Part shown: positions 50,102-60,500 of the stretch, piece after piece | Layout of the letters: each line of letters begins with the position of its first letter | Numbering within the stretch: the stretch's first letter is position 1 | NCBI GenBank assembly: GCA_044507695.1 | Contig: JBIQJD010000007.1 | Location: 62,001-126,000, forward strand | Length of the DNA: 64,000 nt | Origin: JBIQJD01 sp044507695 | GTDB taxonomy: Bacteria > Bacteroidota > Ignavibacteria > Ignavibacteriales > Ignavibacteriaceae | Direction: 5' to 3' | The notes under the pieces: generated by a model | The model's input: the letters and a program-made list of their open reading frames with translations, nothing else | Told to the model about the DNA's origin: nothing | The model's database searches: none | Made by a program: the position numbers and the translations under genes

Positions 50102-51583
50102 ATGGCAGAAGCAGAGTTTACGAAGAAATATTCACTGAAATTTGAAAACTTAAAATATAAAATTCTTGGCAAAACAAATTACACGGTTTCAATCTGCGGA
50201 TTTGGTTCTTATAGAATTGATCAGGGGATTAACCGGCATAAATCAGCGCTGGAACTTGCACTTAAAAATGGTATAAATCTAATTGATACTTCTGCAAATT
50301 ATACAGATGGCGGAAGTGAATCACTTGTTGGTACTGTGCTGAATAACCTGTTCAGCTCCGGCGAAATGCACAGAGATGAACTGATTTTGGTTACTAAAGG
50401 TGGATATATTCAGGGTGAGAATTTAAAATTTGCACAGCAGAAAGAAGCTGAGGGCAGGCCATACAATGATGTTGTAAAATGCTCTCCGGAATTGTGGCAT
50501 TGTATTCATCCAAAATTTCTGCAGGATCAAATAACCCTTTCTTTAAAAAAACTCTCAATAAAAAAAATTGATATTTACCTTCTTCACAATCCTGAGTATT
50601 TCTTTACATGTTCTAACATTAAAGATGCTGTTGCAAGAGAGAAGGAATTTTATTCACGCATTAAAATGGCTTTCATTCATCTTGAAAAAGAAGTAGAGAA
50701 GGGAAGAATTTCTTTCTATGGAATTTCTTCTAATACCTTTGGTGAAGAACCAACAAAAATAAATTTCGTTTCACTTGAAAAGACTTTAAAGATCGCCGAA
50801 GAAATTTCAAAGCAGAATCACTTTGCTGTTATTCAGTTTCCGCTTAATCTGAATGAAAAAAGAGCGGCCGTAAATAAGAATCAAAACAACAATACTGAAA
50901 CTGTACTTGAGTATGCCTATAAAAATAACATCGGGGTTTTAATTAACCGCCCGCTGAATGCAATTGAGAATAATAAAATAATTCGTCTTGCAGATTTTAA
51001 TATAAAGGAAAACCGTAATATAGATGAGATAAATAATCTTATATCGGATCTTGCTGATCAGGAAGAGAATCTTAAAAAAAACTTTGTAGATAAAATTGAT
51101 TTTGCTCCGAGCGAAAAGAGGAGTATGTATGATTGTCTTTCACTTGCCGCAATTATTTCCGGAAATTATAATCGCTTTGAAACGCCGCATCAATTTCAGG
51201 AGATGAAAGGATATTACCTTATTCCGCGTGCCAATTATGCAATTTCAGAGTTGGTGAATAAAAAACGTGATGATGAAGATTTAATTAAAGTCGTAAGAAA
51301 ATACGCAGTAACAACAAATATACTTTTGGATTCGGTGGAAAGCAGCCTTGCGGTGAAACAGAATAAATTGAATCAAAAAGTTCATGCAGATTTAAATAAA
51401 TATTTAAGTAAAGAACAGCAAAAATTAACTCTCTCTCAAAAATCAATCTTAATGATAAATTCATTAAATGAAGTTTCATCCACACTTGTTGGAATGAGAA
51501 GACCGGATTATGTTGAAGATGTTTTGGGTAGCATTCGTTCTGATTATGTAAATAATGTTAAAAATTATTGGCTGAAAGATTAA
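50102..51583 (+). CDS. Aldo/keto reductase family protein
   Basis: The 493-residue protein has an N-terminal aldo/keto reductase barrel. It starts with VSICGFGSYRID, then LIDTSANYTDGGSE (catalytic D and Y), LVTKGGY (catalytic K) and YLLHNPEY (catalytic H). That is the full tetrad. The last 170 residues form a helical extension not found in standard enzymes of about 320 residues. The substrate is unknown. The stop overlaps the YbaK stop on the other strand (shared TTAA at 51580-51583). Confidence 0.85.
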   Translation: MAEAEFTKKYSLKFENLKYKILGKTNYTVSICGFGSYRIDQGINRHKSALELALKNGINLIDTSANYTDGGSESLVGTVLNNLFSSGEMHRDELILVTKGGYIQGENLKFAQQKEAEGRPYNDVVKCSPELWHCIHPKFLQDQITLSLKKLSIKKIDIYLLHNPEYFFTCSNIKDAVAREKEFYSRIKMAFIHLEKEVEKGRISFYGISSNTFGEEPTKINFVSLEKTLKIAEEISKQNHFAVIQFPLNLNEKRAAVNKNQNNNTETVLEYAYKNNIGVLINRPLNAIENNKIIRLADFNIKENRNIDEINNLISDLADQEENLKKNFVDKIDFAPSEKRSMYDCLSLAAIISGNYNRFETPHQFQEMKGYYLIPRANYAISELVNKKRDDEDLIKVVRKYAVTTNILLDSVESSLAVKQNKLNQKVHADLNKYLSKEQQKLTLSQKSILMINSLNEVSSTLVGMRRPDYVEDVLGSIRSDYVNNVKNYWLKD

Positions 51584-52047
51584 ATCAATTCCTTAATTTC
51601 TGCTTCTGTAATTTTAATTAAATCAGATGGTGAAAGACAAACCTGTATGCCGCGTGTTCCTGCGCTGATGTAAATCTTATCAAACAATTCACATGTTTCA
51701 TCAATATAAGTCGGATAATTTTTTTTCATACCGATAGGAGAACAGCCGCCTCTGATGTAACCTGTAAGCGGCAGAAGCTCTTTCATTTTAATCATCTCAA
51801 TTTTTTTATTACCGCTTGCTGCTGCAGCTTTTTTTAGATTGAGCTCTTCAGTAACCGGAATGCAGAAAACATTTATTCCATTCTTATCACCTGCTGCTAC
51901 AAGAGTTTTAAAAACTGATTCTGCTTCTGCACCTATTTTTTTTGCAACAGTTTCACCGGATAAATCTGTTTCATCAACATCGTAGCTGCGGGCTGTGAAA
52001 GGAATTTTATTTGCTTCAAGAATACGCATTACATTTGTTTTATTCAT
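51580..52047 (-). CDS. ybaK: YbaK/EbsC-type Cys-tRNA(Pro) deacylase
   Basis: YbaK removes cysteine mischarged on tRNA-Pro. The 155-residue protein covers the single YbaK domain. The conserved lysine lies in SVFKTLVA, and NLKKAAAASGNKKIEMIKMKEL followed by GYIRGGCSPIGMKK are the family strings. It overlaps the ABC ATPase gene by 8 bases, so it is co-translated with the peptide-transport ATPases, although a functional link is unlikely. Confidence 0.92.
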   Translation of the reverse strand: MNKTNVMRILEANKIPFTARSYDVDETDLSGETVAKKIGAEAESVFKTLVAAGDKNGINVFCIPVTEELNLKKAAAASGNKKIEMIKMKELLPLTGYIRGGCSPIGMKKNYPTYIDETCELFDKIYISAGTRGIQVCLSPSDLIKITEAEIKELI

Positions 52048-52843
52048 CGGAGCTGCCGGAGATAAATTTTAATTCATCAATTGTAAGTTCGTACTTTTCA
52101 GCTTTGAGTAAATATTTTGTGTAATCATTTTCCGGTGAAGTAAAAATTTTATCACATCTGCCAGATTCAACAATTTCTCCATTATAAATAATCAAAATTG
52201 AATCACACAGTTCTCTCAGCAGTTCAAGATTATGTGCAATGCATATCATCGAAATTTTTAATTCATGATTTAACACTTTAAAAAGTTTTATAAGATTTTC
52301 TTTTGATTTTGGATCCTGTGCAGAGAAAGGTTCATCAAGAATAAGCAATTCGGGTTTTGCGGCTAATATTCTTGCTAAAGCCGCACGCTGCTGTTCTCCA
52401 CCGCTTAACTGAAATCCTTTTTTATTTTGCAGCTCAGGACGAAGCTGAACAGAGTTAAAAATTTTATCAATATTTTCCAGAAGATTTTTATCCTCCCCGC
52501 TTCGGATGAGATAAGTTTCTTTCACTATATCAAAAATGCGTCTGAAGGGATTTAAAATTTCCCCATTATTCTGAAATAAAATCTGAACCGGACTTATGCG
52601 GCTGTTTGAAAAATTTTCTGTGCTGTTTAGTTTTAGTGAGCCATCATCTGCTTTAATTATTCCGGCAATAATTTTTGCAAGTGTAGTTTTACCGCTTCCT
52701 GATTCACCTGCAATTCCCAAAATTTCACCACGATTCATTTCAAAAGAAATATTTTTCAGAATAGGTATTCTTTTTTCTTTTCCCCAGAAGTTTTTTCTGC
52801 TTATGGAATAATTCAGATTTTTTATTTCTAAAATTTTATTCAT
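52040..52843 (-). CDS. Peptide ABC transporter ATP-binding protein (DppF/OppF-like)
   Basis: The 267-residue ATPase has Walker A GESGSGKTTLAKI, signature LSGGEQQRAALARILA, and Walker B LLILDEPFSAQD. This is the Opp/Dpp ATPase family. It is shorter than typical DppF, and the C-terminal extension is only partly present. It overlaps the partner ATPase gene by one base. The matching binding protein and permeases are read divergently from 53648, so transporter parts are split over two strands. Confidence 0.9.
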   Translation of the reverse strand: MNKILEIKNLNYSISRKNFWGKEKRIPILKNISFEMNRGEILGIAGESGSGKTTLAKIIAGIIKADDGSLKLNSTENFSNSRISPVQILFQNNGEILNPFRRIFDIVKETYLIRSGEDKNLLENIDKIFNSVQLRPELQNKKGFQLSGGEQQRAALARILAAKPELLILDEPFSAQDPKSKENLIKLFKVLNHELKISMICIAHNLELLRELCDSILIIYNGEIVESGRCDKIFTSPENDYTKYLLKAEKYELTIDELKFISGSSDE

Positions 52844-53565
52844 CAGGCGTAAGCGGTTTTGTAAATTTCAGAATTAAAAAATTCCTGCACCGGAATAAAA
52901 TCTGATAATGTTCCGTTTGAAAGAAGAGCAATTTTATCTGATGATTTTTCAGCAAATTGAAGATCATGTGTAACAAGCAAAACTAAATTATTTTTTTGTG
53001 CTGTATATTCTTTTAATTTTAAAAGGAACAGGTTTGCTGAAGCGGAATCAATTCCGGAAGTTGGTTCATCAAGCAGAATGATTTTGGGATGAGATAGTAA
53101 AGCAAGCACAAAACTTACACGCTGCGCCATTCCGCCGCTTAATTCGTATGCATAAAGTTTAAAAAGTTTTGTTTGTTCAGGAAGTTTAAAATACTCGAGC
53201 AGTTCATTAATCTCTGAAGAATCTTTAACAATTCTTTTAAAATAATATTCCATTCTTTTAAGATGATCAAAACTATTCATTGCATCCTGCATAACATATT
53301 TTATTTTGTTTCGCCTAAGTTCAAGCAGCACATTTTCATTTGCAGAAAGGATATCAGTTCCATCAATTAAAATTTTGCCATCAATATTGTAGAAGCGTTT
53401 ATCGAGCAATCCTGTTAAAGCCTTAAGCAAGGTTGATTTTCCGCTTCCGTTTTCTCCCAGCACAGAATAGAGATTACCGTTGTTGAGCGTGAATGAAATA
53501 TCAGACAGCAATGTTCTGTTATCAATTTTTTTGAGAGATAAATTTTTTATTTCTGCGCTTAACAT
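52843..53565 (-). CDS. Peptide ABC transporter ATP-binding protein (DppD/OppD-like)
   Basis: The 240-residue ATPase has Walker A GENGSGKSTLLKALTG, signature LSGGMAQRVSFVLALL and Walker B IILLDEPTSG. It belongs to the oligopeptide class but lacks the long C-terminal extension of typical DppD (about 330 residues). It is the first gene of the minus-strand unit. An 82-base spacer separates it from the divergent binding-protein gene and should hold promoters for both directions. Confidence 0.88.
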   Translation of the reverse strand: MLSAEIKNLSLKKIDNRTLLSDISFTLNNGNLYSVLGENGSGKSTLLKALTGLLDKRFYNIDGKILIDGTDILSANENVLLELRRNKIKYVMQDAMNSFDHLKRMEYYFKRIVKDSSEINELLEYFKLPEQTKLFKLYAYELSGGMAQRVSFVLALLSHPKIILLDEPTSGIDSASANLFLLKLKEYTAQKNNLVLLVTHDLQFAEKSSDKIALLSNGTLSDFIPVQEFFNSEIYKTAYA

Positions 53566-53647
53566 TAAGTAAAAGGCTGTTTGTAATTACACAACAAAAT
53601 AATAAATTGAACCTAAAATTATTAACAATAATCGAATCTTTCTGTCA

Positions 53648-55303
53648 ATGATAATTAAGCGAATTCACTTAATCTTCCTGCTGCTTAACATCATCTTCAT
53701 TCCTTCCTGCAATAATGAATCTCCAACCGATAGCAACAGAATAATTATTGGAATCTCTGCAGATGTTGAATCATTAAATCCATTATACTCATTTAATGTA
53801 GTTGAAGGAAATATTACAGAATTGCTTTATCTCAGTCTTGTTGAACACCGCTGGAATGATGATGGTAACATATCAACACTTCCTATGCTTGCTGAAAGAT
53901 GGGAATGGAATGAAGATTCAACTTCAATAACAATAAGATTAAGGGAAGATGTTTACTGGACAGACAGCATGCTGGTAACTGCTGATGATGTTGTCTTTTC
54001 TTTTGATGCTTATTCAGATCCCGATATTCAAAGCAGAATGTACGGCACCTTCACTGATTTTTACGCAGAGAATGATATGAGCATTGATCTCAATAAAACA
54101 TTCACTGTTCAATCACCTTTTATATTTACAATCCATTTTAACAAAACAGCAGTACCTGATTTATTCAGTATAGATCTTCCAATTATCCCAAAACATATTT
54201 ATGAAAATGTTGACCGGAAAAATTTTGCAGCGAGCGAAAAAGTTTTGCCGGTTGTAACTAACGGAGCTTTTCAATTTGATAGATGGGATAAAAATCAATC
54301 CATAATTTTAAAATCAAATCCCGCATCATTTCTTTATTCATCATCTTCAGTTGATGAAATAATTTTTAAAGTTGTGCCGGATTATAATTCCCGCCTCACG
54401 CAGCTTAAAAATGGTGAGATTGATATGATGGAAGATATCAAACCAGATGATATAGATGAATTGAAAAAGATTGAAAATCTTACAATTGCACCTTTACATG
54501 GCAGAGAATATGAATACGTTGGCTGGAGTAATATTGATCTCAAAGCATTTGAAGAAGATAAAATAGTTCCTCATAAATTTTTTGGAAATGCGCGGGTGCG
54601 CAAAGCTTTAACTTATGCAATTAACAGGGATGAAATATTAAATGAATACCTGAACGGATTTGGTGAAGTTGCTTCAGGACCTGTATCTCCGATATTTAAA
54701 GATGCGGTTGATAATTCTTTAAAACCTTATGAATATAATCCTGCAATGGCAAAAGCAATTCTTGCTGAAGAAGGATGGAGAGATACCGATAATGACGGCG
54801 TGCTTGAAAAAGGAAATGAGGAATTCGCGTTCACGCTTTATATTGCCGGCGGAAATCCACGCAGATCATTTGCAGCCACACTTATTAAAAATAATTTAAA
54901 AGCAGTTGGAATTGATGTTAGTATTTCAACGCTGGAGCTTGGTGTATTTATTGAAAATCTTTATACAAAAAAAATGGATGCATGGATTGCAAGCTGGTTC
55001 GTTCCAATTCCTGTTGATTTAAAAACATACTGGTTCTCTGATCTTCAATCTACTCCGTTAAACCTGGTAAACTACCAAAACCGTAAAGCTGATGAAATAT
55101 TATTAAGGCTTGAAGGGAAAATTCATCCGGAAGAAAAAAATAAATTGTATAAAGAGTTTCAGAAGATAATGCATGAAGATCAGCCTGTTTCATTCATGTA
55201 TTGGATTGATAACATCACAGCATATAACAACAGAATTAAAAACGTAAATGTTAATCCGCTTGGATTTATACATCATTGCTGGGAGTGGGAAACTGCAGAA
55301 TAA
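53648..55303 (+). CDS. Peptide ABC transporter substrate-binding lipoprotein
   Basis: The 551-residue protein begins with a lipoprotein signal (LIFLLLNIIFIPSC, acyl-accepting C21) and then the SBP_bac_5 fold: DVESLNPLYSF, LAERWEWNED, then DVYWTDSMLVTADDVVFSFDAY, and VRKALTYAINRDEIL. This is the OppA/DppA family that captures oligopeptides. It starts the operon that continues through two permeases, a kinase and a sigma-54 activator. Its ligand is unknown; peptides released from the repeat protein at 62860 are a possibility discussed in the findings. Confidence 0.93.
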   Translation: MIIKRIHLIFLLLNIIFIPSCNNESPTDSNRIIIGISADVESLNPLYSFNVVEGNITELLYLSLVEHRWNDDGNISTLPMLAERWEWNEDSTSITIRLREDVYWTDSMLVTADDVVFSFDAYSDPDIQSRMYGTFTDFYAENDMSIDLNKTFTVQSPFIFTIHFNKTAVPDLFSIDLPIIPKHIYENVDRKNFAASEKVLPVVTNGAFQFDRWDKNQSIILKSNPASFLYSSSSVDEIIFKVVPDYNSRLTQLKNGEIDMMEDIKPDDIDELKKIENLTIAPLHGREYEYVGWSNIDLKAFEEDKIVPHKFFGNARVRKALTYAINRDEILNEYLNGFGEVASGPVSPIFKDAVDNSLKPYEYNPAMAKAILAEEGWRDTDNDGVLEKGNEEFAFTLYIAGGNPRRSFAATLIKNNLKAVGIDVSISTLELGVFIENLYTKKMDAWIASWFVPIPVDLKTYWFSDLQSTPLNLVNYQNRKADEILLRLEGKIHPEEKNKLYKEFQKIMHEDQPVSFMYWIDNITAYNNRIKNVNVNPLGFIHHCWEWETAE

Positions 55304-55306
55304 ATT

Positions 55307-56293
55307 ATGAACAGAACTGTAATAAAGCAGCTTATAAAAAGAATTGTGTCATCACTAATTATTCTTTTTTTGCTAATGAGCTTTTTGTTCGTTCTGCTTC
55401 GCATATCTCCCGGCGGTTCCGTTCAAAAATATTTATCGCCGCAGCTTAGTCCGCATCTTGCAGAAAGAGTACGAGAATCTTTCAATCTTAATGAATCAAT
55501 TGCGGAACAATATAAAGCCTTTCTGTTAAATGCGGTTCAGGGTGATTTTGGAATTTCATACAACTACATGCAGCCTGTAAATGAAGTGCTTTGGCAGCAT
55601 GTTCCGTTTACTCTTTTTCTTGCATTCACCGGTATGTTTGTACAAATCTTATTTGGATTTTTATTAGCTGTAGCTGCCGTAAAAAAAATGCATGGCCTTG
55701 CGGATAAATTCCTCTCCAGATTTAGTTTAATGATGTATTCAATTCCTTCATTTGTTGTTGGTGTTTTTCTTATTTATCTCTTTTCAAGTACATTTAATAT
55801 TTTTCCGTCATCGGGATTAAAATCATACAACCATTATTCCTATTCATTTTGGGGTAAGATACAGGATTATATTGTGCATCTTGTTCTACCCGTTGTAACA
55901 ATTACATTTGGCGGAATTGCTGTATACTTTAAATATTTAAGAGACAATCTTGAAGAGATTTACAACAAAACATTTGTAACATATCTGCGCGCAAATGGAT
56001 TTACCGAAAAAGAAATTTTGTTAAAGCATGTAATTCCAAATGCAGTTAACCCGCTAATATCTGTTGCCGGTGTTGAACTCGGAATTTTATTTGGCGGTGC
56101 CTTAATAACAGAAGTAATATTTGGTTTGCCCGGAATGGGAAGGCTTACTATCAACGCAATATTATCCCGGGATTATCCGCTTGTAATAGGCTGTACATTT
56201 ATCTCAGGAGTTTTTGTGATTCTGAGTAATATTGCTGCAGATTTAATTAAAGTAAAAATTGATAAACGATTATTAGCCGGAGTTATAAACTAA
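55307..56293 (+). CDS. Peptide ABC transporter permease (DppB-like)
   Basis: The 328-residue protein has six membrane spans with the DppB N-terminal pattern (LLMSFLFVLLRISPGG) and the EAA loop YLRANGFTEKEILLKHVIPNAVNP. It begins 3 bases after the binding-protein stop and overlaps the next permease start by one base. Together with the next gene it forms the channel of an oligopeptide importer. Confidence 0.93.
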   Translation: MNRTVIKQLIKRIVSSLIILFLLMSFLFVLLRISPGGSVQKYLSPQLSPHLAERVRESFNLNESIAEQYKAFLLNAVQGDFGISYNYMQPVNEVLWQHVPFTLFLAFTGMFVQILFGFLLAVAAVKKMHGLADKFLSRFSLMMYSIPSFVVGVFLIYLFSSTFNIFPSSGLKSYNHYSYSFWGKIQDYIVHLVLPVVTITFGGIAVYFKYLRDNLEEIYNKTFVTYLRANGFTEKEILLKHVIPNAVNPLISVAGVELGILFGGALITEVIFGLPGMGRLTINAILSRDYPLVIGCTFISGVFVILSNIAADLIKVKIDKRLLAGVIN

Positions 56294-57543
56294 TGTTGAA
56301 AAGATACAAACTCTGGCATTTGATACTTTTTTTCACCGCAGTAATTATTCTTGGAAATATTTCTTTCCTCATTAATATCTCTAAATTATTTTTTCACTTC
56401 ATCATTCTTTTAACAGAAAATTTTGAAACAGCATCTGCACAAATTAATCTTTCACTTATTGATCATTTCATTTCTCTGCTTCTTATTATCTTAATTCCGG
56501 TAATAACAATTATTAAAAGAAAATCAGATTTCTTACAGAAGAATCTGAGCTTCAGCATTTTTATTGTTTCATTTTTGATGATTATATTTCTTTTTGCTCC
56601 ACTGTTAACTCAATTTCATCCTGATTTTCAGAAAGACTTAAGAGTTACAAAACTTCTTCCGCCGTTAAGCAAGGTTTATTTTCTTATGAAGGATTATCAG
56701 GAAGAAAATACAATTCCAGATTTCTTTTCATTAAAGAAAAAAATTATTAAAGAATCTTTTAACGAAAATATAATTATTGCGGATAGTGTTAGTTCATCCA
56801 GCAATAAAATTTATTATCAAAAACAAAAAGAATACAAAGCTGAAAACATTGTTTCTGTAGAATCTAAAATTTATTTGCTAGGAACTGATGAATTTGGAAG
56901 AGATGTTTTTACACGGTTAGTTTATGGAACAAGAATCTCTTTATTCGTAGGATTAGGCGCTGTTACGTTAACACTTTTGCTGGGAGTTTCACTCGGATTT
57001 CTTGCCGGCTACAACGGCGGATTTATTGATTCTGTTCTCAGCAGAATTACAGAGATGTTTCTTTCCTTCCCCATAATTTTTCTTATCATATTGATTCTTG
57101 CGTTATTCGGAAATTCACTTCTTACTGTAATTATCGTACTTGGTTTTTCAGGCTGGATGAGTTTATTCAAGATAGTGCGGAGCGAAGTAATTTCAATCAA
57201 ACAAAAAGAATATTTCATATCGGCAAAACTATCGGGTTTAAATCTCTCTTCTTTATTGATGAAAGAGATATTTCCTGTTATACTTGCACCTGTTGTTGTT
57301 AATCTTGTTTTTCAATACGGCAATGTTATACTTGCGGAATCTGCGCTAAATTATCTTGGGCTTGGTACCGGAAATGTTTATCCATCATGGGGTGGAATGA
57401 TTGAAGCCGGGCAGCAATATTTAACTGATGCATGGTGGATGATTTTTTTCCCCGGTGCGGCACTCTTTATAACTTTGTATACGGCAAATAGTCTCGGCAG
57501 AGAATTGAATTTACATTTTAATCCCCGTTTACAGAATGATTAA
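56293..57543 (+). CDS. Peptide ABC transporter permease (DppC-like), extended
   Basis: The 416-residue protein has the DppC core from about residue 195 on: LGTDEFGRDVFTRLVYGTRISL, then LAGYNGG and the EAA loop SAKLSGLNLSSLLMKEIFPVI. Before that lie about 195 residues with three extra hydrophobic segments and a soluble region, making it longer than the usual 300. It overlaps the kinase gene by 8 bases. The extension could contact the kinase or the binding protein, but no evidence beyond gene order supports this. Confidence 0.9.
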   Translation: MLKRYKLWHLILFFTAVIILGNISFLINISKLFFHFIILLTENFETASAQINLSLIDHFISLLLIILIPVITIIKRKSDFLQKNLSFSIFIVSFLMIIFLFAPLLTQFHPDFQKDLRVTKLLPPLSKVYFLMKDYQEENTIPDFFSLKKKIIKESFNENIIIADSVSSSSNKIYYQKQKEYKAENIVSVESKIYLLGTDEFGRDVFTRLVYGTRISLFVGLGAVTLTLLLGVSLGFLAGYNGGFIDSVLSRITEMFLSFPIIFLIILILALFGNSLLTVIIVLGFSGWMSLFKIVRSEVISIKQKEYFISAKLSGLNLSSLLMKEIFPVILAPVVVNLVFQYGNVILAESALNYLGLGTGNVYPSWGGMIEAGQQYLTDAWWMIFFPGAALFITLYTANSLGRELNLHFNPRLQND

Positions 57544-60500
57544 TGAAAAGTATATAATAAAGAAGGAACTCGGTGAAGGAAGAAGCAAAGTATTCCTGTG
57601 TGAAGATGTGGATTTTCCCGGAAGAAATATTGCTATAAAAATTTTACCGGATAATGCTCCTGTTGAAGAAATTGAATCTTTCCGTAATGAATTTTTTACA
57701 CTGAGGAGGTTAAATCATCCCAACATAATTAAGACAAATGAATACGGTACAATTGTAAGAAACAATACTCCCGGCAGTGAAATAAAAACCGGAAGCAAGT
57801 TTATCACACTTGAATATTTTGAAGGAGCAGAACTTTCATCTTCTAATTTTAAAAATGAAAATGAACTTAGAAAAATAATTGCCCAGCTTTGTTCTGTTCT
57901 TTATTACCTTCATCAATCAAACTTTATTTATTATGATCTTAAACCTGAAAATATACTTGTTTCCAATGATGAAGAAGATTGTATTATAAAACTTATTGAT
58001 CTTGGACTTGCCCGCTATACATTTGATGAACGTGAATTTGCTGCCCGCGGAACAGCCGAATATATTGCTCCGGAAATTTTAAAGAATGAACCGCATGATC
58101 ATCGCGTTGATCTTTATTCACTTGGAATGCTGCTTTATAAAATTGCTTACAACAAATTTCCGTTTGATCTTACTGAACAGATTGATATTTACAAAGCACA
58201 TTTAGAAGGTGGATTTGATTTCCCGGCTTCCTCATATTCAGATGAACTGATTAATGTTATAAAAAAATTATTATCCCGTGAAAAGGATAAAAGATATTTT
58301 ACAACATTACAGGTGCTGGGTGATTTAAACATTAATTTAGAAGATTACAAACGTGATTGGGTTCCCTCAAAAACTTTTACAAACAGAAAAGATGCACTTG
58401 CTGTTATTCATTCTTTTATTAACAAACAAACAGATGGAGAAGTGCTTACAATCAGGGGAGTTGAAGAATCAGGCAAATCATTTTTGCTTGATGAAGTTTA
58501 TGCTAAATATGAAAAAACAATATTAATCAGAAATACCCGTTTTGGATTAAACAAAAGTTTCTGGCAGGTTTTACTGAGAGAAATAATTTTCTCAGATCAT
58601 ATTTATCCAAACCTGAATGGTGAAATTTTAAAAGCAGCATTTGATCTGCTTCAGCAGCAGCCGGAAGATTTACTTGATTCATTAAAGAAAATTCTGCTGA
58701 ACATTGTTAAAGAAAATAAATTTATTCTTCTGCTTGATGAATACAACCGTTTTGATGATTTCAGCCTTGAAGTATTGAGAAATATAATTCCGGTTTTCCA
58801 GGTGAATAATATCAGGCTGATACTTTCAGAAGATTCAGCATATCCATATTTAACAGAATCAATCAGCAATCTCAGCGTTGTAAACCTTGCGCCTTTTACA
58901 GAAGCTCATCTTATCGAACACATTGATAAAAGTCTTGCATCTTTCTTTCCTAAAGAAGAAATAAAAAAAATAATAATGATGTATGCTGATCTTCTTCCGG
59001 GAAGCATTGATGCATTTCTTAGAGATATTGTGCTGCTTAATGTTTTGCAGTTCACGCCCGAGGGTCCGGTAATTTTTGGCAAAGATGAAGAACTTGACTT
59101 GTTGAAAAGTTCACAGAATGAAATTTATAAACTAAGATTGCGTGAGTTAAATGATGATGAATATGAAACAGCAAGAATTCTTTCTCTGTTCGAAATAATT
59201 ATTGATTCTAAAAGTCTTACATCATTAACAGGAAAAAGTGAAAATGAGATTCAATCTGTAATTGAATCCTTACGAGAAAAAAATATTCTTGTCCCGGAAA
59301 ATATTAGTGCTAATCCTGAATTTACTTCTGAAGGTTTAAAAAAATATTTATACAATAACATTGAAAGTAAAACAGAATTTCATCTTAAAGCTGCCGAAGC
59401 AATTGATAAAAACATTCCATCTTTCAGCCGGGTTGAATTAGCAAGACAGTTTGAACTTGCCGGATTATTTTACCGCAGCTTTGAAGTAATGAAGGAAGAA
59501 ATAGCTGCCGCGGAAAAAGTTTCAGCGCTTTCATACAAGAAAAAATTATTGACTCATCTTCTTGAATTTCCTCTTGTTGAAAAAGATCTGAATGACATCA
59601 ATTATGAACTGGCCGGGACGCTCTTCAAACTTGGGGATAAAAAATCAGCGCTTGATATAATTGAGAAACTTCTTAAAACAAAATTATCAAATGAAGATGA
59701 AGTAGAATTACTTGTAATTAAAGGCAATTGCTTGTTAAGCACGGGTGAACCGGCAGAGGGAATAACAATTTTAAAGGAAATTCTCCCTTCAATTAAAACA
59801 GAAAAACGGAAACAGGATATACTTTTTGATATTGCAAGTGCTGAATTCGATCTTAACAACTACGCACAGGCAAATGAAATTAGTAAGGGAATAATACGGA
59901 ATGTAAATGCATCCGCTGAAACACGCGGCAAAGCTTTTAATCTTATTGGCTTAATCCAGATTTATGAAAAAGGAAATATGGATGGTGCAATAAGCAATTT
60001 TGAAGAAGCGCTTGATGTTTATCAGAAAGCAGGTTTGCTGCTTAACGTTGCAGGAATGGAAGTTAATCTCGGCAATATATATAACATGAAAGGAGATTCT
60101 GCGCAGGCTGAACTGCACTGGAATAAAGCAATGCAGATTAATTTATCAATCGGCAATCTTGAACAGGAAGCCAAACTGCTGCTTAATTATGGAATTTATT
60201 ATTACGATAAACTCGATTTTGAAACTGCAATAGAACAATACACGCGGGCTAATCATATTCTTTCAAGTCTGGGAGATAAAAATGGTGAAGGACTTGTACA
60301 GGTAAATCTGGGTGAAGTTAATCTTACAGTTTGTGATTATCAGAATGCATTTAATTCTTTAAGAAGAGCGAGAAAAATTTTTAGTGATCTTAAAAATTAT
60401 GAAGAAGAGGCAGAGGTTATTTTTATTACTGCACGGCTTTATTTTATAATTGGCGCCAATGAGTTACTTGCTGAAACTCTTGCCGATTATAAAAAAATGC

